Of a stretch of 64,000 nucleotides of DNA, positions 7,689-14,641 are shown one piece after another. Source of the DNA: AG25 sp035517615 (lineage in GTDB: Bacteria > Gemmatimonadota > Gemmatimonadetes > Gemmatimonadales > GWC2-71-9); contig DATIYM010000008.1 of NCBI GenBank assembly GCA_035517615.1, forward strand, positions 1 through 64,000. Direction: 5' to 3'. Under the pieces are notes generated by a model. That model was not told the DNA's origin, made no database searches, and saw only the letters and a list, made by a program, of their open reading frames with translations. Both the position numbers and the translations under genes were made by a program. The stretch's first letter is position 1. Every line of letters begins with the position of its first letter.

Positions 7689-8347
7689 GCCGGACACTGA
7701 ATCTTCCCCCCCCCGCTCAGGAGCGGGGCACCTCGACCGACGAAGGGCATCGATCATCCCCGCGCGCACAGCGTTCTGATAAACATCGAACGAGGCGAGT
7801 GGACGCGACTGGCATGCGGCGTTCACAGCACTCTCCGCTCCGGCAAATCCGGGAACGCCAAGGGTTGACGCTGGCGGAGCTCGGCAAGCGCGCCGGTCTT
7901 TCCGTCGCACAGTTATCCGTTTACGAGCGCCAGCCGCCCCGCATCCTGTTCACATGGACGCGACTCGCGGACGTGCTCGGCACCTGTATGGATCAACTCC
8001 TGGGCCGCGAGCCAGTATCTCTTGCACCCATCGATACGATTGGGCGACAGGATCGCGAATTGTTGGACGCCATGCAGAAAGATGCGGACGCGCTGATCGG
8101 ACCGGACATCATGCGACTCGCGGGCTTGTCGTGGAGAGACTTGGCCCGCTTTGCGTTCCTTGGGACGCTGACCCGCGCGCGGAACGCCGGGCTCGGATGG
8201 CTGAACAAGATTCCGGCACCCAAACCCGCGCCGCTCCCGCCCTCGGAGGAAGTGCAAGAGCATCCAGCATTCATCCACGCCATGAAAACATGGACCGAGC
8301 CGAAAGCCTTGCTGTCGGCGGCCGACGAGCGGAAGGAGGGCGCATGA
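7685..8347 (+). CDS. XRE-family transcriptional regulator
   Basis: A 220-residue protein beginning at the GTG overlapping the previous stop. After a low-complexity, basic N-terminus of about 40 residues there is a complete XRE/Cro-C1 helix-turn-helix: LRQIRERQGLTLAELGKRAG then LSVAQLSVYERQ. The C-terminal 110 residues (helical, with a Pro-rich linker near KIPAPKPAPLPPSEE) probably mediate oligomerisation. It is a good candidate for the element's repressor, next to the integrase. No peptidase (S24) domain is seen, so induction would not be by RecA-type autocleavage. Confidence 0.8.
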   Translation: MSRTLNLPPPAQERGTSTDEGHRSSPRAQRSDKHRTRRVDATGMRRSQHSPLRQIRERQGLTLAELGKRAGLSVAQLSVYERQPPRILFTWTRLADVLGTCMDQLLGREPVSLAPIDTIGRQDRELLDAMQKDADALIGPDIMRLAGLSWRDLARFAFLGTLTRARNAGLGWLNKIPAPKPAPLPPSEEVQEHPAFIHAMKTWTEPKALLSAADERKEGA

Positions 8348-8658
8348 GCCGCCGCGATCCCGACGAATGGGAAAGCGCCGAGCGCGCCGGGTATGCGATC
8401 GCCACGATGTTCCTGCCGAAGGTCGCGAAGCACCTGCGTTGGGCGCGGATGAACCTCAATACTGTGAGGCATCAATCTCCGGTCGCAGCGAAGGGCCGTA
8501 AGGGGCGTTTTCTTCGCTTTCATTCGCGCCTTGAGAAGATGGTTCTAGAGTTGTCCCAGCTAGAGCGAGACGTGAAGGACATGCGCGCACTCTCGATTCA
8601 TTTATTGGACGAGTCGCTGGCCGAGATGGAATCGAAGCGGAAGGAGGAGGGCGAATGA
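8344..8658 (+). CDS. Hypothetical protein upstream of integrase
   Basis: A 104-residue basic, helical protein starting at the ATG that overlaps the repressor stop (ATGA); its own stop overlaps the integrase ATG. The C-terminus is a charged helix (LEKMVLELSQLERDVKDM, then DESLAEMESKRKEEGE) likely to form a coiled coil. Size, charge and position just before the integrase fit an excisionase-like or directionality accessory protein, but no recognisable Xis fold is visible. Function unknown. Confidence 0.65.
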   Translation: MSRRDPDEWESAERAGYAIATMFLPKVAKHLRWARMNLNTVRHQSPVAAKGRKGRFLRFHSRLEKMVLELSQLERDVKDMRALSIHLLDESLAEMESKRKEEGE

Positions 8659-9830
8659 GCCGCAGGCGCTATCCCGGCTACATCGAAAAGCACCGTGACC
8701 GGTTGCGTGTCGTGTTGCGGATCGGCGGCCGGAGGTATCGATACACACTGGAGACCGCCAACCGGAAAGAGGCGGAGACGTTCGCGCGTAATAAGTACGC
8801 GGAGCTCGAACAGCAGCACCAACGACGGGGCGCCGGCTTCCCGGGGCCGTTGCCCTGTTCCGAGCTGCTCACCCAGTTCGAAAAGGAGGAGATGCCCACG
8901 AAGTCCCCGGGATGCCGCCGTAGCTACCGCTGCAGCGTGAAACCGATCAGACAGTACTTCGTGACTGAACTCGGCGACCCCGCGGTGGACCAGGTGCGCG
9001 CGGGGACGGTCGAGGGGTTCCTCACTTGGCGTCGGGCGCACCGCATCAAAACGAGGAGGGAAGGGAAGGAGAGGATTGTCGAAGCGCTCGCTGGGGTCAC
9101 GCGTGAGCGCACGGTCGCCAAGGATCGCGCGGTCCTACACGCCATTTTTGCCATGGCAGAACGTCGCGAGTATCGCGACGGGAATCCCGTTGCGCGGACC
9201 AGGGCACCCAAGTACGACGCGCGCCAGCCGGTGATCCTCACGGATGCGGAATACGCCAAGCTGCTCGACCAGTGCGGCGACCCGATGCTCCGGCTCTACG
9301 TCCTGGTACTCGGGGAGACCGGCGCGCGCGACGAGAGCGAGGCGCTGTGGCTTCGCTGGGAGGACATCGATCTCGAGGGCGGGTTCCTGCGGATCGCGTC
9401 GGGCCGGAACGGACACCGGACGAAGAGCGGAAAGGACCGGTGGACGCCCATGACACCGGCGCTCGCGACGGCGATGCGCGAGCACTTCGCGGCGTTCCGG
9501 TTGGCGAGTCCAAGTCCCTGGCTCTTTCACCACACGCGGACGCGTCGGCACCATAAGGCCGATGATCGCATCCGGTCGCTACGGGCTGCGGTCCGAGCTG
9601 CGGCCGATCGTGCGAAACTTCCCGCCGCGTGGCATCTGCACGACCTGCGGCACCGGCGGGTAACGACCTGGCTCGCACAGGGAAAGAATCCGGTGCACGT
9701 AAAGGAGGCGGTTGGCCATTCGGACCTCCGGACGACGATGGGCTACACGCATCTGGCGCGTGAGCACCTCCGGGCGCTGGTGGACACGCCGGCCGCGAAA
9801 CCCCCACTCAGGGCGACTGAGTCAGCCTAA
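8655..9830 (+). CDS. int: Tyrosine-recombinase integrase
   Basis: A 391-residue tyrosine recombinase with all catalytic residues: Arg225 (GARDESE), Lys257 (RTKSGK), His329 and Arg332 (HDLRH), His355 (GHSD) and the nucleophile Tyr364 (MGYTHL). The N-terminal 60 residues form the arm-binding type domain (YPGYIEKHRDRLRVVLRIGG) and residues about 70-190 the core-binding SAM-like domain. The gene ends 130 bases before a 3' fragment of tRNA-Cys, the classic arrangement for an integrase whose att site lies in a tRNA 3' end. It is the last gene of an overlapping operon starting at the HTH regulator. Confidence 0.95.
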   Translation: MSRRRYPGYIEKHRDRLRVVLRIGGRRYRYTLETANRKEAETFARNKYAELEQQHQRRGAGFPGPLPCSELLTQFEKEEMPTKSPGCRRSYRCSVKPIRQYFVTELGDPAVDQVRAGTVEGFLTWRRAHRIKTRREGKERIVEALAGVTRERTVAKDRAVLHAIFAMAERREYRDGNPVARTRAPKYDARQPVILTDAEYAKLLDQCGDPMLRLYVLVLGETGARDESEALWLRWEDIDLEGGFLRIASGRNGHRTKSGKDRWTPMTPALATAMREHFAAFRLASPSPWLFHHTRTRRHHKADDRIRSLRAAVRAAADRAKLPAAWHLHDLRHRRVTTWLAQGKNPVHVKEAVGHSDLRTTMGYTHLAREHLRALVDTPAAKPPLRATESA

Positions 9831-10395
9831 AAAGCGGGGGACGTCCGGGGGTCAATGAGCCCCAATGGCGCGCAAAGAACCGAAGTTGTTCCGAAGCTGC
9901 AGTAGGTCGAGCGAAGGGGAACGCAGTACGGTAGAGTAGGACGCAGGACACTGGATCAAACTGCAAAACCTCGATTCGTCGGTTCGATTCCGACCGGCGC
10001 CTCTCGATTCGACCCCGACTTCTCCCCGAACCCCGGTTCAAGGCTAGCTACCCCTCATTCCACCGCAGGAACAGGGTAGAAAAAAATTGGGTGACGGTGA
10101 TCCCGTTGTAAATCAACTGATGATGCGCGTCATATCCGTTCCACAGCCCGTTCACGTTCGGGAACTCTTGAGTGTCGCACCGCAGGGTGAAGAAACCAGG
10201 CCGAGGAGCCAAAAGCGCTTTTGGTTCATAGTCGGTTGAATGTACCGCGCGTCAATGTCTATCGCGTCGTTAGCCAAGCCGGACAGCCCGATCTGCAGGC
10301 GTTTTCTCGGTAATTGACGCGGGCCGAGCGGCCCGTAGCATTTAGCGCGTTGCTCGATGCTGTGGCCCCACACCACGTCAGGAAGGGGTAACGCT
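9831..10395. other. Non-coding junction between element and host
   Basis: About 565 bases without a convincing gene. It contains the tRNA-Cys att fragment. To the right, in host sequence, there is a perfect 16-base palindrome CCAAAAGCGCTTTTGG at 10209-10224, which extends imperfectly on both sides and could be an operator or a small hairpin. Open frames here on the minus strand have no Shine-Dalgarno and no protein-like composition. The last 20 bases hold the Shine-Dalgarno of the next gene. Confidence 0.6.
9961..10002 (+). repeat. attR: 3' half of tRNA-Cys
   Basis: This segment folds as the 3' part of a tRNA. It has an anticodon loop CTGCAAA (anticodon GCA, Cys), the 3' strand of the anticodon stem ACCTC, variable loop GATTC, T stem GTCGG/CCGAC around TTCGATT, acceptor 3' strand CGGCGCC and discriminator T. 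The 5' half is absent: the bases before the anticodon loop (ATCAA) do not pair with the stem. It follows an integrase gene, so it is best read as the duplicated core of a phage attachment site. The intact tRNA-Cys should lie at the left end of the element, outside the window. No CCA is encoded. Confidence 0.88.
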
Positions 10396-10692
10396 ATGCC
10401 CGAGACTTGGCTGATACCGATTTGCTTGTTCTGGGCGATCTCCGCGCTCTACTTCGGAGGGTTGGGACACGAGGTGAAGGGCGCGTCCGGCCTATTGCAG
10501 TTTGTTGGCTTGATCCTCGCGTACGTGCTCTTCGTGGTCATCTGGGCCGTGGCGCACCGGTTCGTGTTACCCGACTCGGGGGCCAGCTACGTCGCCGCCT
10601 CGCTGATCGCGATCATCCTCTTCCCGGTCGCGATCCGGCTCGGCTATCTGCTCGTGGGCGGGCGGATTTTTCGCCCCGCAATGCCACACTGA
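10396..10692 (+). CDS. Small integral membrane protein
   Basis: A 98-residue protein with three hydrophobic segments (about 5-22 around LIPICLFWAISALYFGG, 32-52 around LLQFVGLILAYVLFVVIW, 65-85 around AASLIAIILFPVAIRLGYLL), so it is probably an inner-membrane protein. I start it at the ATG preceded by AGGAAGGGG at eight bases; the frame is open upstream but lacks such a site. It is the first host gene beyond attR. No family is recognised. A strong hairpin follows the gene. Confidence 0.7.
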   Translation: MPETWLIPICLFWAISALYFGGLGHEVKGASGLLQFVGLILAYVLFVVIWAVAHRFVLPDSGASYVAASLIAIILFPVAIRLGYLLVGGRIFRPAMPH

Positions 10693-10704
10693 CCTCTCCA
10701 AAAA

Positions 10705-10738
10705 CAACAGCGCCCCACGGGTTCGCGGGGCGCTGTTG
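10705..10738 (-). terminator. Rho-independent terminator of glnK-amtB
   Basis: A perfect 12-base stem (CAACAGCGCCCC with its complement) closes a loop of about ten bases. Read on the minus strand it is followed by GTTTTTGG, so it terminates amtB transcription about 12 bases after the stop codon. There is no T-run on the plus side, but the stem could still slow transcription of the converging small membrane-protein gene. Confidence 0.85.
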
Positions 10739-10749
10739 CTGTGGGCGCA

Positions 10750-12066
10750 TTACTTCGTAGCGATCGCCGGCTTCCTTCCAGCATCGATCGGGGCGGTCGA
10801 GACAATGACCGCCTCGCCCGGCGAGCCCCCCACATCGCCCCCGAAGTACGCTTCCTCTCCATGCTCGCTCAGATCGAGCCCCGTCACCTGCTCGCGGACG
10901 TCGGCCTTGGCGCCGAACAGCATGTTCACCAGCGTCAGGAACACCACGGTACCGACCACGGAAATCGCGATCGCCGCGGCAATCGCAGTCACCTGCACGC
11001 CCATCTGAGCGAAGTTGCCGGCGAGCCATCCGTTGCCGCCGGCCGGATTCACGGCTTTCGTCGCGAACACGCCGGTGAGGAGCGCGCCGGCCACGCCCGC
11101 CATGCCGTGACACGAGAATACGTCGAGTGAATCGTCCAGCTTGGTCCGGGCGCGAATCTGCATGGCGGTGTAGCTCACGAACACGCCGAGTATGCCGATG
11201 GCTAGGGAGGCGAGCGGTGTCACGTATCCCGCGGCGGGCGTGATCGCGACGAGCCCGACCACGAGGCCGGTCGCGGCGCCAACCGCGGTCGCTTTCCCGT
11301 TGCGCAGCAGATCGAGCAGCGCCCAGGTGACCATGGCCGTGGCGGCGGCCGTGTTCGTGTTCGTGAAGGCAAGCGCCGCCAGTCCGTTCGCGGCCAAGGC
11401 CGACCCGGCGTTGAAGCCGAACCACCCGAACCAGAGCAAGCCGGCGCCGAGCAGCACGAGCGGCACGCTGTGCGGCACGATCGGCACCCGCTTGAAGTCG
11501 CGCCGCGCCCCGAGCATGCGTGCAGCGACCAGCGCGGAGAACCCGGCGCTGATGTGCACGACCGTGCCGCCGGCGAAGTCCAACGCACCTTTCGCCTGGA
11601 GCCAGCCTCCCGCTCCCCACACCCAGTGCGCGAGCGGGTCGTAGACGAACGTGGCCCAGAGCACGAGGAACACGATGTATGCGCGGAACCGCATGCGCTC
11701 CACGATCGCGCCCGAGATGAGCGCGGGCGTGATGACGGCGAACATCGCCTGGAACATTGCGTGCGCCTGGAGCGGAATGGTCGCCGCATATGCGGGATCG
11801 GGATCGAGTCCCACTCCCCGGAATCCCAGCCACGCCAGGCCGCCCCACAGCGGGGTGCCGTGCCCGAACGCGATCGCGTATCCCCAGAGCACCCACTGCA
11901 CGCCCACGATGCCGAGGGCGATCATGCTCATCATCATGGTGTTCAAGGAGTTCTTCGGGCGCACGAGGCCGCCATAAAAGAAGGCGAGCCCCACGGTCAT
12001 TACCATGACGAGCGCGGTCGAGGCCAGCACCCACGCGGTATCGCCGCTCGATATCGTGGGCGTCAC
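10750..12066 (-). CDS. amtB: Ammonium transporter AmtB
   Basis: A 438-residue Amt/Mep/Rh channel with eleven predicted membrane helices. Family motifs seen: FFYGGLVRPKNSLN near the N-terminus, the FVYDPLAHWVW segment, DFAGGTVVHISAG with the first pore His, the NAGSALAANG and FTNTNTAAA segments, and SCHGMAGVAGALLTG with the second pore His. The protein takes up ammonium and is gated by a PII protein. The C-terminal tail contains LDLSEHGEEAYFG, the conserved regulatory tail, plus about 30 extra residues. Its ATG overlaps the stop of glnK (ATGA), the classic glnK-amtB operon. Confidence 0.97.
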   Translation of the reverse strand: MTPTISSGDTAWVLASTALVMVMTVGLAFFYGGLVRPKNSLNTMMMSMIALGIVGVQWVLWGYAIAFGHGTPLWGGLAWLGFRGVGLDPDPAYAATIPLQAHAMFQAMFAVITPALISGAIVERMRFRAYIVFLVLWATFVYDPLAHWVWGAGGWLQAKGALDFAGGTVVHISAGFSALVAARMLGARRDFKRVPIVPHSVPLVLLGAGLLWFGWFGFNAGSALAANGLAALAFTNTNTAAATAMVTWALLDLLRNGKATAVGAATGLVVGLVAITPAAGYVTPLASLAIGILGVFVSYTAMQIRARTKLDDSLDVFSCHGMAGVAGALLTGVFATKAVNPAGGNGWLAGNFAQMGVQVTAIAAAIAISVVGTVVFLTLVNMLFGAKADVREQVTGLDLSEHGEEAYFGGDVGGSPGEAVIVSTAPIDAGRKPAIATK

Positions 12067-12470
12067 GCTTCTTTCCCCGCGAGCTTCGCCGCTTCGATCG
12101 CATGACGCTGCACTTCGTCGGCATTGACGGCCGTCAGCGCGGCATTGTCCAGCTCGCCCGTGCGGATGCGAATGACGCGGTCCAGGGGTTGGACGAAGAT
12201 CTTTCCGTCACCCACTTCACCGGTGCGGGCGGAGGAGATGATCGCCTTGATGGTCGGCTCGACAAACGGCTCCGAGACGGCCATTTCGATCTTCACTTTT
12301 TCACGGAACTCCATCACCACGGTATTGCCGCGGTACTGTTCGACCACTTCCTGCTCACCCCCATGTCCGCTGACGCGGCTCAGGGTGATGGCGGTGACTC
12401 CGGCCCGGAACAGCGCTTCCTTGACTTCCGGCAGCCGCTCAGGGCGCACGATCGTTGTAATGAGTTTCAT
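12063..12470 (-). CDS. glnK: PII nitrogen regulatory protein
   Basis: A 135-residue PII signal protein starting at MKLITTIVRP; a longer open frame adds 12 non-conserved residues. The core is conserved: TGEVGDGKIFV and RVIRIRTGE, which bind ATP/ADP and 2-oxoglutarate. The T-loop is divergent: residues 35-51 read GHGGEQEVVEQYRGNTV, with Gln39 replaced by Glu, Arg38 by Gly and the uridylylation Tyr51 by Val, while Tyr46 remains. It therefore probably is not regulated by GlnD uridylylation. It should plug AmtB when nitrogen is plentiful. An extra C-terminal helix of about 20 residues is present. The gene precedes amtB and is divergent from an outer-membrane protein. Confidence 0.93.
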   Translation of the reverse strand: MKLITTIVRPERLPEVKEALFRAGVTAITLSRVSGHGGEQEVVEQYRGNTVVMEFREKVKIEMAVSEPFVEPTIKAIISSARTGEVGDGKIFVQPLDRVIRIRTGELDNAALTAVNADEVQRHAIEAAKLAGKEA

Positions 12471-12589
12471 GGATCCCAAGCTATCCCGCGCAGAAATGGC
12501 CGTCAATCAAGTGTTGCGGGAATTGCATCAGCAGCCGCGGTGTACAACGTGAGAGCCTGACGCGTATCCTTAGGAGGACAGGAGAGGCC

Positions 12590-13174
12590 ATGAGCGGCGT
12601 TCCGCGGTTACCCATCTTGATTGCTCTGCTCGTCATGAACGCCGTTCCCGCCACGGCGCAGCTGTACGATCGGCGACAGGGGTTTTGGGTGAGTGTCGGC
12701 GCGGCCTATGGGTCCGCCAACATCACGTGCGACGATTGTCAGGACGGACCTCGCGTGGGCTCGTTCAGCCCGTCCATCCGGCTGGGCGGAACGATCTCCG
12801 AACACGTGCGGCTCGGCATCATGGCCGACGCGTGGACGCACTCGTCGGCGGGACAGAGTGAATGGCTGGGTAACTTCGGTGGTCTCGTGCTCTACTATCC
12901 CCAGGAACGGCGCGGATTGTTTCTCGAAGGAGGCGCTGGCTGGTCGTTCTACTGGGGCCAGGTGACTCCGGACGATGTCAGCGGCATGGGTTCGGGATTC
13001 TCGATCGGCATCGGCTATGACCATTCGATTGGCCACCAGCTGTCGGTCACACCCCGGTTTCACTACCAGTACGGCAACGTGGGGACCATCAATTATTCCG
13101 GAGGGCTGGGCCTCTTTACGACCGGCTGGAAGCAGAACATGTGGTCGCTCGGGGTCGCCCTGACCTACCACTGA
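12590..13174 (+). CDS. Outer-membrane beta-barrel protein
   Basis: A 194-residue exported protein with a signal peptide (hydrophobic LPILIALLVMNAVPA, cleavage near ATA/Q at residue 23). The mature part shows alternating amphipathic strands with aromatic ends (GFWVSVGAAYG, LGNFGGLVLYY, LFLEGGAGWSFYWG, FSIGIGYDHSIG) and ends in WSLGVALTYH, typical of small outer-membrane barrels. A CDDC pair near residue 45 may form a disulfide. A strong AGGAGGACAGGAG Shine-Dalgarno precedes the ATG. Specific function unknown; divergent from glnK-amtB. Confidence 0.8.
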   Translation: MSGVPRLPILIALLVMNAVPATAQLYDRRQGFWVSVGAAYGSANITCDDCQDGPRVGSFSPSIRLGGTISEHVRLGIMADAWTHSSAGQSEWLGNFGGLVLYYPQERRGLFLEGGAGWSFYWGQVTPDDVSGMGSGFSIGIGYDHSIGHQLSVTPRFHYQYGNVGTINYSGGLGLFTTGWKQNMWSLGVALTYH

Positions 13175-13267
13175 TCGTTCGCGCCCGCGCGAGCCGCCGC
13201 GTGGATTCGTCCGCTCGTCCTTCCTCGATGATAGTATTGATCAGGACCTTTCAAAGCTCAGGAAAGC

Positions 13268-14641
13268 GTGCAGCTCGAGTTTCTCGGCGCCGCCGGAACC
13301 GTGACCGGGTCGATGCATCTCGTGACCGCGAATGGATCGCGGATTCTGCTCGACTGCGGTCTGTATCAGGGGCAGAAGAGCCTGCGCGAGCAGAATTGGC
13401 GTTCCCGTATCCCGGATCCCGGCGCGGTGACGTCCGTAATCGTGAGTCACGCCCACCTCGACCACTCTGGCTATCTCCCGCTGCTCGTGCGCCAGGGATT
13501 CAAGGGAGCGATTTACTGCACCCCCGGCACGCAAGACTTGCTGCAGGTCGTGCTGCTCGACGCTGCCCATGTGCAGGAAGAGGACGCGGAGCGGGCGAAC
13601 CGGCATGGCTATACGAAGCATCACCCGGCGCTTCCCCTCTACGGCGGCGAGGATGCTCGGAAGGCGCTCGCGCTTTTGATCCAACGGCCCTACGAGATCC
13701 CGTTTCAGGCGTCACCAGGCGTCACGGCAACGTTCCGGCGCGCCGGCCACATTCTCGGTTCGGCCACGATCGAGCTCGATTACGGAGATGGCACGAAGCT
13801 CGTCTACTCGGGTGACCTCGGCCGCTACGGACGTCCAATTCTTCCCGATCCCGAGCCCGTTCGAGCGGCGGACACGCTCATCCTGGAATCGACGTATGGC
13901 AACCGCCTCCACGAGCAGAGAGCGGACGCGGAGCTGGCCCAGATCATTCGAGAAACAGCGTCGCGCGCAGGGTTTGTCCTGATTCCGGCATTCGCGGTCG
14001 ATCGCACCCAGGAATTGCTGTGGATGCTGCACCATCTCGAGCGCGAGCGCTCCATCCCGACGCTGTCTGTGTACTGCGACAGCCCCATGGCCACTGAAGT
14101 GACCGAGATCTACCGGCGCCATCCGGAGGACTACAGCACGGAAATGGCTGCGGCGCTCGGATCGGGCGATACACCGCTTGCCACGCGAAATCTGCATTTC
14201 ACCCGAACCGGGGCGGGATCGCGAGTGCTGAACGACATCCGTGGACCCGCGATCATCATCGCCTCGAGCGGAATGGCGACCGGCGGCCGGATTCTCCATC
14301 ATCTCGCGCATCGGCTGTCCGACCCTCGCAATACGGTTCTGCTGGTCGGATATCAGGCCCCGGGCACCCGCGGCCGCGCGCTCGAGGACGGTGCGCGGCA
14401 GGTGCAGATCTTCGGCGCGCCTGTCTCGGTGGGTGCGCGCATCGCCGAAATCTCAGGGTTATCGGCCCATGGAGATCGGGAGGATCTGCTGCGCTGGCTG
14501 GGGGGGTTCGAGCGGCCGCCCACGATCACCTATCTGGTGCATGGTGAGGCCGCGGCCGCGGCCGAGCTGGCGGCCGCGATCACGAGCCGTATGGGATGGA
14601 AGGTGGAAGTGGCGCGGGAGGGTGAAACGGTTCTACTGTAG
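13268..14641 (+). CDS. MBL-fold beta-CASP RNA nuclease
   Basis: A 457-residue metallo-beta-lactamase/beta-CASP protein of the YsH1/CPSF73-like ribonuclease family. Zinc motifs: HAHLDH at 61-66, the AGHILGSATIELDYG motif with its His, and SGDLGRYGRPIL with its Asp. Beta-CASP motifs A to C are present: ESTYGN, the FAVDRTQELLWML region, and the late SGLSAHGDREDLLRW His. These enzymes cleave or trim RNA. The start is a GTG preceded by AGGAAAG; nothing longer is supported. Its last nine bases overlap the end of the converging aconitase gene. Confidence 0.9.
   Translation: MQLEFLGAAGTVTGSMHLVTANGSRILLDCGLYQGQKSLREQNWRSRIPDPGAVTSVIVSHAHLDHSGYLPLLVRQGFKGAIYCTPGTQDLLQVVLLDAAHVQEEDAERANRHGYTKHHPALPLYGGEDARKALALLIQRPYEIPFQASPGVTATFRRAGHILGSATIELDYGDGTKLVYSGDLGRYGRPILPDPEPVRAADTLILESTYGNRLHEQRADAELAQIIRETASRAGFVLIPAFAVDRTQELLWMLHHLERERSIPTLSVYCDSPMATEVTEIYRRHPEDYSTEMAAALGSGDTPLATRNLHFTRTGAGSRVLNDIRGPAIIIASSGMATGGRILHHLAHRLSDPRNTVLLVGYQAPGTRGRALEDGARQVQIFGAPVSVGARIAEISGLSAHGDREDLLRWLGGFERPPTITYLVHGEAAAAAELAAAITSRMGWKVEVAREGETVLL

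Noticed and set aside
10152..10376. 74-codon minus-strand frame beside attR
   Set aside because: No start signal or recognisable domain; contains the palindrome.
12471..12589. Sigma54 (-24/-12) promoter for glnK
   Set aside because: No GG-N10-GC pair with the right context was found in the intergenic region.
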